Shown piece by piece: positions 54,971-63,793 of a stretch of DNA of 64,000 nt. The DNA is taken from assembly GCF_006175945.1 (NCBI RefSeq), contig NZ_VAJL01000001.1:868001-932000 (forward strand), in the 5' to 3' direction. Position numbers and translations under genes: made by a program. The notes beneath the pieces were generated by a model. It made no database searches, was not told where the DNA came from, and was given only the letters and a program-made list of their open reading frames with translations. Position 1 is the stretch's first letter. The number at the start of each line of letters is the position of its first letter. Origin of the DNA: Chryseobacterium mulctrae. Lineage in GTDB: Bacteria > Bacteroidota > Bacteroidia > Flavobacteriales > Weeksellaceae.

Positions 54971-57099
54971 TATCTACTGACTATTTTTTTTTCAAGTTGA
55001 ATTCTCAGCTGCATTTCCTCCATGTCAATTTTGTCCCTGTTGTCGTACAGGTAACGTAAAAGATCCTTCTTGGCGAAAAAAACACGGTCTAGGAAGTAAG
55101 CGGCATCCCCAAGCTCAGTTATGCTCACCGGTAGAATCTTTATTTTTGCTTTATGGCAGAACGTTCCAAATGTTGATGAAAACGGAATCTCCTGTGGAAG
55201 AAACGAAATCTGTTCGATAAACTTTTCAAAAGGATCAACGAACGATATACTACTGTAAAGTTTACCGTAAAGAAGTTTTTCAAAAACAGGGAAATTTTCG
55301 CCCGGTATTTTCTTTCCTACCTTTTCATCCTCAATATCCTCCCTAATCCTGATAGTCTCAGCTGTAATACCGACCAGACTTTCAAATACAAAACGGTAGA
55401 CTAGTTCAATAACCACATAATCAAAACGGGTGGACAGCTGGAATTTGATCGGCTGTTTCCCTTTGACCATGGATAAAGCAAGGTTAGAGGAACTAAGTCG
55501 CTCCTCACTGTTTCTTAAATTTTTATAACCATAAAAATATCCAAGAACCGCAAATGCATATTCACCGAATGAACGTGAATAAACGGATGCGATATCCCTT
55601 CTGGCAACTTCTATTCCGTTAAGATTTCCGTAATTTCTCAGGAAAGCAAATACGTACAGCGGCAATGCCGATTTTTGCTTGGACTCTTCAACTTCCTTTA
55701 GCGCCTTTTTCCGTTCAACGTTACTCACAAGTAGTGAAAGAACACGTTTAACAGCTGGCGAATCCTCGCCAGAGGCTTTCAGGATCTTCCCAAAGTCCAA
55801 AGTATCTGCATCGGTAAAATTTTCCTCTATCTGAACCCTTGCAAAAAGCCATTTTAAGAGCGATTTGTCAGGTGGACAATTTTCATTGAACAGGTAACTA
55901 TAAAATTCCGAAATAGTATTTTTCTGTACAATTTCAACTCCGAATCCTTCATCCAGAACCTGCATAGCATAGAAAAAATGTTGAGAAAGACTCCTAAATA
56001 CTTTGCTCTTATCAACGGTTAAAAGATCATAATTGCGTAAAAAAGCCAAAAGGCCAAGAATTCGGTCGTATTTATCAATTTTTGACTGATAATCTTCACT
56101 TCCCTTTTTTTCTAAACTTTTAAAGTTGAACTGCTGCCTGAAAACGACCTCCCTGACAATTATTATGTCCTCAGGAATGAATCCTCCATTGAACAGAAGC
56201 GAATCATTGAGAATAGCACTTTTTAGATCATTGCTCTGAACAATTATTTTTTTTATTCTGGTAACTGGCAATGGTACAGCCAAAAGCGCAAAATTATCAA
56301 AGACCGTAATATCCTGATTTTCTATCTGTAATACATCTATCTCCAGTAGGATATGATCGCTTGAGGAATGTGATGAACTGTTGGACAGAACAAGAAAGTT
56401 TCCGTTCACAGTCTGAATATCGGTAAACGCCCGGTTCTTTACATAACTGGAAGGCATTAGTTGTCCCGAAGTGTAATAATGAAATATATTACCTTTATGG
56501 ATCTCCACATAAACAGGTTTTGATAGATCAAAATTGATTTTGTCCATTTCCACGTTATTTCGGTCAGTTTTTGATCTCTTATCAGTAGGCCCATAATCTG
56601 CTTTATCATTTCGATCGACATCAAAAGAAATACTTCCTTGTAAAAATTCCTTTCGAACTTCCATAGCCCCACTATCTGATAATCCATCTTTGTTCTCCTT
56701 GGTTTCAGTTTGTTGCTGCATAGTCAAGAGCTCAGAATTCTGACTTTGCTCATCCTGACCATTGTCAGTCTTGGAGTCCCTAGCGGAGTCATCTACATCA
56801 TTCTCGGGCCCGTGATTCGTTTCTTGCAGCATGATGGACCTGCCAACATTATCTAACGTCTCTTGTTCAGATTCCACGGATATCTTTTTTTCATCTCTTA
56901 CCGTCGTTATATCGTGGTCTATTTGTGCCTGACCAGCAACCTGCTCCCCGCCATCGACATTTCTTTCTTCTATATCTGAAGCCTTCTTGTTTTCTTTATC
57001 TTTAGGCGAAATAGCCCTCTCCCAAAAGCTTCTGCTATCTTGCGGCTTTTTTGTATCTTTCTTATCAACGGGTTTATTTCTTCTATTTCCTTTAGCCAT
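54970..57099 (-). CDS. Unrecognised 709-residue protein with charged N-terminus
   Basis: Family not recognised. Residues 1-190 are low-complexity, rich in K, D, E, Q and S (NRRNKPVDKKDTKK near the start), so probably disordered. A beta-rich part (about 195-330) begins KPVYVEIHKGNIFHYYTSGQL and contains SGQLMPSSYVKN and FLVLSNSSSHS. From about 345 it is helical to the end, with FLRNYDLLTVDKSK and KIIVQSNDLKS as examples. No membrane span, signal or nuclease motif is seen. Helicase stop lies 24 bases upstream and the next gene overlaps by one base, so it is a core subunit of the operon, perhaps a scaffold or sensor. Confidence 0.6.
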   Translation of the reverse strand: MAKGNRRNKPVDKKDTKKPQDSRSFWERAISPKDKENKKASDIEERNVDGGEQVAGQAQIDHDITTVRDEKKISVESEQETLDNVGRSIMLQETNHGPENDVDDSARDSKTDNGQDEQSQNSELLTMQQQTETKENKDGLSDSGAMEVRKEFLQGSISFDVDRNDKADYGPTDKRSKTDRNNVEMDKINFDLSKPVYVEIHKGNIFHYYTSGQLMPSSYVKNRAFTDIQTVNGNFLVLSNSSSHSSSDHILLEIDVLQIENQDITVFDNFALLAVPLPVTRIKKIIVQSNDLKSAILNDSLLFNGGFIPEDIIIVREVVFRQQFNFKSLEKKGSEDYQSKIDKYDRILGLLAFLRNYDLLTVDKSKVFRSLSQHFFYAMQVLDEGFGVEIVQKNTISEFYSYLFNENCPPDKSLLKWLFARVQIEENFTDADTLDFGKILKASGEDSPAVKRVLSLLVSNVERKKALKEVEESKQKSALPLYVFAFLRNYGNLNGIEVARRDIASVYSRSFGEYAFAVLGYFYGYKNLRNSEERLSSSNLALSMVKGKQPIKFQLSTRFDYVVIELVYRFVFESLVGITAETIRIREDIEDEKVGKKIPGENFPVFEKLLYGKLYSSISFVDPFEKFIEQISFLPQEIPFSSTFGTFCHKAKIKILPVSITELGDAAYFLDRVFFAKKDLLRYLYDNRDKIDMEEMQLRIQLEKKIVSR

Positions 57100-57123
57100 T
57101 TTTAATCTTCCTTTTTTGAATTA

Positions 57124-58254
57124 CTATAAACCCTCCAGGATATCCTGCTGGGCATTTTCATTATAAAAATCCAGTACATCTGGCTTTCTGTTGCATAAAA
57201 TGAAAATATCATTTCTGGCCCTTGTCACCGCAACATAATAATGACTTCTTGTGGCATAAAATCTGTCGCTTCTGTTCTTAGTTATCATTGCTTTGTTGGA
57301 AAGCTCAAATAAAGCCATGATCACGATATCAAATTCTAGACCTTTACATGATTCATAGGTCGTTATGAAAGGTGTCCGGAATTTTCGCTTTAAAACTTCC
57401 TCATCCGCAGCACTCATCTCGTTATAATAATACGAAAAGGACTTTTCTACCGGGGCGTCTTCATCACATCTGTAGCCATTGGATATTAGTTCATTTTTTA
57501 TGGTCTCCACTTCGTTTCCGAAGTGAACTAAGATTCCGATGTTACTGTTTGGATTATTTTCAATAATTTCTATAATTAAATCCATCTGCTTCCCATGGGA
57601 AAGTCCGATTCTGATCTCAGGTCGGTTACCAGGTGACAGTTCCGAAGAATCTATATCCTGAACACGGAGATCATCTGGTACAAAATTCTTCGCCAGATCA
57701 AATATCTGTCTCGTATTTCTGTAGTTTCCGCCAAGATATTGCTGGTCAGCTCTAAACTGCTTTCGCAGGTTGTCCAGAATGATGTCTTCTACCTCGTCAG
57801 GTGGATAAAATTCTCTATAATTCTGCGCCCTGTCAGCTCCTACCGTTACTACTTCTGACAGGTCAAAAGTATTATTGTAAACATTGCCCGGAAGATCCTG
57901 ACCCTCATCATAAAATAGTTCATCAAACTTTTGCTGACTACGTTTTTTTCGGATATACCTCCGAAAATTCTCACCCATAACATCGCTGTCTTCATCTTCA
58001 TTGAAATAAGCGACGTTGTCCTTATGCCACTGATAAAATGTTGACAGCCTATTTTTGACAATATCATCAATCTGATCTTCATTAAGCTCACCAAAAAGTT
58101 CCTCGGCACTTGCTTTTAACATTCCTCTTATCGTATAGATCAGTGTCCGGTTAAAGGTAAAAAGCATAATCTCCTGCTCCTCACCGATAGCCCTTAAAAA
58201 CCTAAAAATGGTAACAACTGTCTTACCGCTGCCCGGTCCTCCCGTTACCAACAC
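57124..58254 (-). CDS. UvrD-type superfamily 1 helicase, interrupted by an in-frame stop
   Basis: The longest clean frame is 376 residues from a GTG at 58254. It carries Walker A VTGGPGSGKT (residues 3-12), motif II LFYDEGQDLPG (about 115), motif III VGADRAQNY, motif IV NYRNTRQIF (about 176), motif V TYESCKGLEFDIV (about 305) and motif VI YVAVTRARNDIF (about 355). In frame upstream, ATG at 58335 opens MPEFRFSLPAITALYNDQ and then meets TAA at 58279-58281, followed by LAYNPRHS and the Walker A strand. So the Q-motif region is in the same frame but behind a stop. Either the gene is a pseudogene, the product starts at GTG without the Q motif, or the stop is an error. First gene of the four-gene operon. 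Confidence 0.8.
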   Translation of the reverse strand: MLVTGGPGSGKTVVTIFRFLRAIGEEQEIMLFTFNRTLIYTIRGMLKASAEELFGELNEDQIDDIVKNRLSTFYQWHKDNVAYFNEDEDSDVMGENFRRYIRKKRSQQKFDELFYDEGQDLPGNVYNNTFDLSEVVTVGADRAQNYREFYPPDEVEDIILDNLRKQFRADQQYLGGNYRNTRQIFDLAKNFVPDDLRVQDIDSSELSPGNRPEIRIGLSHGKQMDLIIEIIENNPNSNIGILVHFGNEVETIKNELISNGYRCDEDAPVEKSFSYYYNEMSAADEEVLKRKFRTPFITTYESCKGLEFDIVIMALFELSNKAMITKNRSDRFYATRSHYYVAVTRARNDIFILCNRKPDVLDFYNENAQQDILEGL

Positions 58255-58523
58255 AGAGTGTCTTGGATTGTAGGCCAGTTACTGATCGTTATATAGCGCA
58301 GTTATGGCAGGTAATGAAAATCTGAATTCTGGCATAGTTATCTTATTTTTTTTTGTTTATGCCTTCCCTAAACCAACAATCAACATCGTCCAGCAGCTTA
58401 AAGGCATACCACTGCCGGCTGCAATCATCATTGCACCTACCGCTAGTTTCCCAAGAAGAGGCACCAAATCTAAAGAACAGTCCTGTTTGCACCCAAACTG
58501 GGCATCGGACTGTTTTGTCCACA

Positions 58524-59109
58524 TTATTTTGTCCTGAGCAAATTTACTTCTTTTTCTTTATAGAACAGTAGTCCAAATTGATTATAATGATGTGTAAAAT
58601 GACAGTTGTGAAATATCACCCATTCACTAAAGTTCAGCTCACCCATTATGGGATTTACAGGGTATACCTCTGGATTCTTTCTGAAATACTCCCTGAATTC
58701 CCCCAGCTCTACATTCAATTCTCCAATGGCATCTGCCAATGTTGAACACTTTAGTAATAAAAGCATGTCTTTGGGCAGAACAGGGTGCTTAAAGTCTTTT
58801 GGCATATATTTTTTTTAATAACCATTTTCCTTTACTAGACTCTCCTGTTCACTCGTATAATAGCTTGTCTGTGGCTCATTTCCGTTGGAAAATCTTCCAA
58901 AAAGTGAAAGATGCTCGATCATGTGCTGAGGCGTCATTGTTCCGAAATTAGGTTTCTGTTCCCCACTAAGTTTGTTAAGCATTTCGTCCAGAAAAGCATG
59001 TTCTTAAATATTGATCATTTTTACGTTATTTTGATATCCTACTTCAACTCCAGCTATCCCGAAAATTTCGCCACATTCAGTCGCAAATTCCAGAATCTCT
59101 GCAGTGTTG
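58524..59109 (-). pseudogene. DUF1569/DinB-like protein, broken by two stops
   Basis: One minus-strand frame reads EILEFATECGEIFGI, then stop (about 58990), FLDEMLNKLSGEQKPNFGTM with PQHMIEHLSLFGRF, a second stop near 58817, and MPKDFKHPVLPKD to the end (HFTHHYNQFGL). The HFTHHxxQFGL and MTPQHMIEHL signatures are those of DUF1569, a DinB-like helical-bundle family. All parts stay in the same frame, so point mutations rather than indels destroyed it. A conserved homolog would be about 190 residues. It lies between the Hsp90-like gene and the helicase operon. Confidence 0.7.
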
Positions 59110-59216
59110 TGCTGCACAGGTAGAACCACAAAGACCAAAAAAAAACAGTACAGATTGTATCGTTATAAACAGTGCAGCAATTACGGAAAAAGACGAAGCA
59201 TATTACTTACATTCAT

Positions 59217-62200
59217 TTACAACGAATGTGAATAAAAAGGATTTAAACCATAATCTTCTGTGTCACTCATATTAAAAAACTGATAGTAACTCCCTTTTTC
59301 CGTCTCGAAAATCGTCTCTTCCACAAAAACTTCAACCGAAAGATGTTCCAGGGGTTCATAATTTTTTATCAGCTGTCCACTTTCGATCATAACATTGATC
59401 TCATCGATTACCATATTGGTCTCATGCAGTAAAAATTCATGGTCAAAATAAGTATTATGATCAAAAAATGGCAACTCCATGACCTTGTCTATCAATTGCG
59501 CAAGTTCTGCCGAGCTTGCTATTGGTTTTTGTTCAAGAACTGCGATGTTCGCTAAAATCCGAAGTAATCTTTTTGTGAAAGGATGTCGCTGATTTAGTAT
59601 TCCCGTGCCATAACCCATGGCATCTTCGTAGGGCTCTTGAAATGGACCGATCTGTGGGAATACATCGATATATTCATGAAGCTCTTCACGGATCTCATAT
59701 AGCAGCTGCCCGAAATATTCCTCTTCCACGGTCTCGATATTTTCTGCCGCCTTCGTCAATATCTCGAAATATTCAGCTGAACAGGTCGCTACCGAAGGAT
59801 CCCATCTGGCCTGGATCAGTGGCGGTCCACCAAACCAGGGTGATTCCACAAAGCGGAATGAACAAAAAGTGTGGCTAAGGAATATATAAGACTGAGCCAG
59901 AAGACTTCCCGTAATAGCCTGCACTGAGCCTTTTTTCTTATAAAGCTCAGGATAGCTTATATCACTGATAACAAAGGTATCTCCTCTCCAGTCCAGCAGA
60001 TTCTCGTCCAATTTATGCCGTTCGTCAAACTCCTTCAGGACCATTTCCCTAAACCAGTAGGTATAAGACGGTTGAAAATGGACGGGTCGGCCCATATGGT
60101 TTTTCCATGTATCAAATTTTAGGATTCCCTGCTCGTTAACAGTCATCAGGGGGGCATTCTCCAGACCGATGAATTTAATTATTACGCTAAGTGGGACGCG
60201 ATAAAAGAAAATCAGATAATTGATATACATCATCCTTTTCTTCAGATCAGGATCCATAAGCTTTTCTTTATGTATTTCAATGATATACAGATAGAGTTTC
60301 TTTGCTAAAGCCTCGTCCCAAAAATATGTCTGCTGCCTGATCTCGGTCCTGGAAATATTTGTCTGCCTGATATCATTTTTGATAAACTGCACGTGCAATT
60401 GGGGAACAACAAACCTTTCCATCGGATAATAATCAAAGAAATCCTCTGACAGGTGTCCTTCAAAGGAACCTCCCTCGACGGAAGTTGGCGGAATCGCTCT
60501 TGGAACCAAAATTCCGTCTAGGTAAACCTTGTAAGGTTCGGTCGAATATGAACTTTGTCCATATGGATAATCTCTGCCAGGGTTTGCGTGCTTGTAGGAA
60601 CTCCAGATGGATCTTATCTTTACTATCCTGTCTTGCGTCCTCTTTCCTGGAAATACCAGTGAATATTCGGGTTTGTTGCTGGGATAACCGGCAATTTTTA
60701 AAAATGGATCTTTCGGAATTATAAAACTGACGGATCCGGTAACCCCTTCCATTTTCAGATCATCATGGATCGAAATCTGTTTTACCGTGAAATGTTCCCT
60801 GGCAAGTTTCAGGCTCTGTGGTAAAAAAATCTTGCTGAAATCAATTGCGGTATCCAACCTGTGAACTTCATATCCAGGGTAACTATCTGTTTTATCGAGC
60901 GGGTCAACAATAACAGTACTTTTGCCTCCTTCCTTGATATATATCGGAAAATCAATATATCCCGTAAGATTTTTCAGATAAGAAGTGATATCAATCCGTG
61001 GATCTTCATCAACTTTGCCTCTGATCTTATTCTTTGAAACATAAACCGTTACTGTGGTTCCCACTGGCTCGTACTCGTGGTTGGTTGCAGATACCCGGAA
61101 CTGCTGGTCAACGTGGGGAATATCAATATTTATAACCTTACTGTCACTTTTAATGTGTGGATCTTTAAAGGTACTGATATGGACCTTGTCGGCAACCATG
61201 AAACAGCTCAGGATACCCACACCAAATTTGGAAATCGGATCCATCTCCAACCCCAGCTGTTTGAATTCATCGCTTCCATAGTAGCTTTTTCCGGCAATAC
61301 TCAGATAATTTTCAATGATATACTGATCCATTCCGATTCCATCATCCTTAATAGAAACGGTCAAGAGATCATCCCCTGCGTCTTCTACCTCTATTGAAAT
61401 TCTTCCAAAATTGCTCACGGTCGCACCTGTATTTTTTTCGATCCATTCCTTACGCATGCGGATGGCATCAATTGAATTCTGAACAAGCTCACGGATAAAT
61501 ACATATTTGTCCCCACTGTAAATCTCTTCGCTAAGTACATCAAACATTTTGGTTCTATCGAACTGAAATTTAATTAGGATAGGGTCAAATCCCAATGCCC
61601 GAACATTCCACTTGATATCAAAAATATTAAGATAGTATCTTTCGCTTGGATCATCTTTCAGCAAGTCATTACAGCCCACAAGCTGCTCCACGCAGAAAGT
61701 TCGCAGATCCTCTAGTTCGGCATAGACCTTATAATCATTGGTCTGCCCATCGACCTGTATCAGACGCCCATTCTGAAATGCCACAGTGGCAAGAGAATTT
61801 ATCGCGAAGTGCTTTGACCACTCCATTTTGGAACGGTATGACTGTGGTGCTGTATATTTATAGATCGCATAAGGTGTGCGTTCATTGGTGATATCAAAAA
61901 GGTCAATCAGGCGAAGATAGATAGCTACCGCCCTGAGGTTTACCCGTTCGCCCTTAACAATATAATTCAATGGATAATCATCCTGATCCCTGAGCTCCTT
62001 GAAATCCAGCCAATGTCCGATACACACTCTCGCGGCTGCCTCTCCTATTCCATTATCAATCGTCTTAAAGTATTTTCTAACTCGTTGTGCGCTTCTTTCC
62101 GCATGGGTCTTCCTAATGTATTCCTGCCATGTGAAATCTGAAATCTTATCAGTTTTTTCGCCAAAAACTTCAAGATGTCTGGCAAATCGGTTATGCTCGG

Positions 62201-62585
62201 AATTGAGCAGCGCATATTCCTCAGGGCTGCTACCGGGGCGGTCTGCTATGGCATCTTTTTCGGCCTGTGATACAGCCATCCCCCAGTCGTGTCCAAATAT
62301 TGACAGACACAGGATCAGTAGCTCGGCCGCATTGAGCCGCTCAATAAGTTCATGTCCCAAAATCTCCTCGGCCAGACCAAGTAAACGGCGAAGATGAAAC
62401 TCTTCCTCGTGTGGTGTGTATTCAGGAAAAACCTGGCAGATAAATTTGACATGCTGGCTTACTAATCTTTTGAAAGCAAGAAAAATATCCATATAATCAC
62501 TAAATGCCAATTTTTCCGCAGATTTATTTTGTAGAGCTGTAAGAAGAAATGAATCCTCTACCATAACAGCATCAAGTTTGTTCAT
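59217..62585 (-). CDS. HD-domain plus Hsp90/GHKL-type ATPase protein
   Basis: A 1,122-residue protein (start ATG at 62585, MNKLDAVMVED; an ATG 54 bases upstream is less likely). The N-terminal 330 residues form an HD-type hydrolase-like unit (EEFHLRRLLGLAEE, FGHDWGMAVSQ near 120, then AARVCIGHW). A GHKL/Hsp90-type ATPase follows: RELVQNSIDAIRMR (N-box, about 368), VSIKDDGIGMD (DxGxG, about 410), then GKSYYG and SKFGVGILSCFM (about 447, the G-box loop). The long C-terminal half resembles Hsp90 middle and late regions. HD-Hsp90 fusions are reported in bacterial conflict or defence islands, which fits here; the activity itself is unproven. Confidence 0.82.
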   Translation of the reverse strand: MNKLDAVMVEDSFLLTALQNKSAEKLAFSDYMDIFLAFKRLVSQHVKFICQVFPEYTPHEEEFHLRRLLGLAEEILGHELIERLNAAELLILCLSIFGHDWGMAVSQAEKDAIADRPGSSPEEYALLNSEHNRFARHLEVFGEKTDKISDFTWQEYIRKTHAERSAQRVRKYFKTIDNGIGEAAARVCIGHWLDFKELRDQDDYPLNYIVKGERVNLRAVAIYLRLIDLFDITNERTPYAIYKYTAPQSYRSKMEWSKHFAINSLATVAFQNGRLIQVDGQTNDYKVYAELEDLRTFCVEQLVGCNDLLKDDPSERYYLNIFDIKWNVRALGFDPILIKFQFDRTKMFDVLSEEIYSGDKYVFIRELVQNSIDAIRMRKEWIEKNTGATVSNFGRISIEVEDAGDDLLTVSIKDDGIGMDQYIIENYLSIAGKSYYGSDEFKQLGLEMDPISKFGVGILSCFMVADKVHISTFKDPHIKSDSKVINIDIPHVDQQFRVSATNHEYEPVGTTVTVYVSKNKIRGKVDEDPRIDITSYLKNLTGYIDFPIYIKEGGKSTVIVDPLDKTDSYPGYEVHRLDTAIDFSKIFLPQSLKLAREHFTVKQISIHDDLKMEGVTGSVSFIIPKDPFLKIAGYPSNKPEYSLVFPGKRTQDRIVKIRSIWSSYKHANPGRDYPYGQSSYSTEPYKVYLDGILVPRAIPPTSVEGGSFEGHLSEDFFDYYPMERFVVPQLHVQFIKNDIRQTNISRTEIRQQTYFWDEALAKKLYLYIIEIHKEKLMDPDLKKRMMYINYLIFFYRVPLSVIIKFIGLENAPLMTVNEQGILKFDTWKNHMGRPVHFQPSYTYWFREMVLKEFDERHKLDENLLDWRGDTFVISDISYPELYKKKGSVQAITGSLLAQSYIFLSHTFCSFRFVESPWFGGPPLIQARWDPSVATCSAEYFEILTKAAENIETVEEEYFGQLLYEIREELHEYIDVFPQIGPFQEPYEDAMGYGTGILNQRHPFTKRLLRILANIAVLEQKPIASSAELAQLIDKVMELPFFDHNTYFDHEFLLHETNMVIDEINVMIESGQLIKNYEPLEHLSVEVFVEETIFETEKGSYYQFFNMSDTEDYGLNPFYSHSL

Positions 62586-62810
62586 AATTCTAAATAGTAT
62601 CGTGTTAATAGTTGAGCTTAAATGTAGTGAAATAATCATTATCCAAAGCCTGAAAAAGGTTGAATTTTCAATAATCTTCTGCCTTTATTTCATGATTATG
62701 GCATACTATTTCCAGCTTGCCCTGTTCTAAGAGATAATCAGTCCGCTCACTCTAGCAAATGCCTCTAGGTACAGTACATCCATTTTCTTCGTGCCCCAGT
62801 CCACCTATAA

Positions 62811-63017
62811 CTAATAGGTACGATTACTGATATCACTACTGAATGGAGACCAATTTTCTATAGTATCATAATAAGATGAACTGACCATAATTTTCTTTGC
62901 TTCTTCGCTTCCATTCTTCCACTCCAGCTCTATATATTTTGAAGAACCCTGGGCAGAAAGAAGACAGCAAAATAAAAGGTCCAAAATAAAGATTGATCTT
63001 ACAAATAAATTACTCAT
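62811..63017 (-). CDS. Small secreted protein, possibly truncated
   Basis: A 68-residue protein with a signal peptide (FILDLLFCCLLSAQG, cut near residue 24), leaving 44 residues (KYIELEWKNGSEEAKKIMVS and so on). The end shows no domain closure. It may be the 5' end of a larger exported protein cut at the island border, or a complete tiny secreted protein. Family not recognised. Confidence 0.4.
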   Translation of the reverse strand: MSNLFVRSIFILDLLFCCLLSAQGSSKYIELEWKNGSEEAKKIMVSSSYYDTIENWSPFSSDISNRTY

Positions 63018-63252
63018 AATGGGTCATCGTTATTTTATCGAAATCCGATCCATCTTCATCGATCCTTTGTCTAAAATACCTTTTGGTCAATTTAAAAACA
63101 GCACCTTCACTGGTAATAAATATAAAAAAAGAGACGTTAAAAAATAAACGTCTCCCTAAGCGAGAGAGGGAGCCCACTCGAACTACTTCTGCCATTATTA
63201 TCATTCTTTGAAACCTTGAAATAGAATAACAATTCGATTCTGTATTGTTTCA

Positions 63253-63315
63253 GATGAATCAAAGTTTGTAACCGGTGAATTATTGGTAATAGACGGAGGA
63301 CTTAAAACAAGATGA
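63253..63315 (+). pseudogene. 3' remnant of a short-chain dehydrogenase gene
   Basis: The frame reads DESKFVTGELLVIDGGLKTR then TGA. SxFVTGxxLxxDGG is the closing motif of classical SDR oxidoreductases. Everything upstream is lost (only a few residues of the same frame remain before a stop), so it is a tail fragment. It marks a chromosomal gene interrupted near the right border of the island. Confidence 0.75.
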
Positions 63316-63378
63316 AATCTTTATTGATTGAAGACGTAGATATCATAATAATTACGATAGTATCTATATTTCGTTTTA

Positions 63379-63475
63379 CCGGGGCGTTCCGATTTCGAAC
63401 ACTCATCGGCAGCGCTTTCCGCTATATCTTTCGCCCAGCAAAAGGATGCCGCTCCTATCGCTAACGCGGAAAATA
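63379..63475. repeat. Dispersed Bacteroidota-type intergenic repeat
   Basis: The words ggcgttccgatttcg, gctttccgctatatcttt and aggatgccgctcctatcgct recall a short repeat that, from memory, is scattered in many Chryseobacterium-like genomes. Only this copy is present in the window. Confidence 0.45.
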
Positions 63476-63793
63476 ATGGAACTGAAGGACTATAAATCGC
63501 GGGCTCAAATCATGGTTGATGTCATGGAGTATGAGCGCATAGAAGAGGTCATGCAAAAAGCCACCAAACAGGTGGCTTTCAAATTAAAAATTTCAAAATT
63601 CCAAGATTTTAATTGTCTTTCAAATTTTCATTCTCTAAGGGAAGTCCTATAAATAGCCTAAAAATAACCTCACTTTTCTTATTCAGTTATTGATTGTAAC
63701 TCTCTTTATTTCGATATCGTCCGATAGCATGGAACAATTCCATTGTTCCATGCTACCCGCAATCCCCACAAGAAGTGTTTAGGTAATCTATCT

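Larger units (their letters stand above)
63205..63793. other. 590-bp non-coding border with gene tail and repeat
   Basis: Contains the SDR tail, a repeat-like block with gctttccgctatatctttcg (63385-63470) and a short ORF at 63446-63652 without protein character. No complete gene is supported. Confidence 0.5.

Noticed and set aside
58357..58524. 55-residue minus-strand ORF before the helicase
   Set aside because: Ends just before the helicase start and has odd cysteine-rich composition. It could be a small gene, but nothing supports it beyond openness.
59642..62397. Several plus-strand ORFs of 75-132 residues
   Set aside because: All are shadows opposite the long HD/Hsp90-like gene.
63010..63204. 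64-residue minus-strand ORF near the right border
   Set aside because: Overlaps the secreted-protein start and has no family features.
63446..63652. 68-residue plus-strand ORF
   Set aside because: Starts inside the dispersed repeat block, with no recognisable family.
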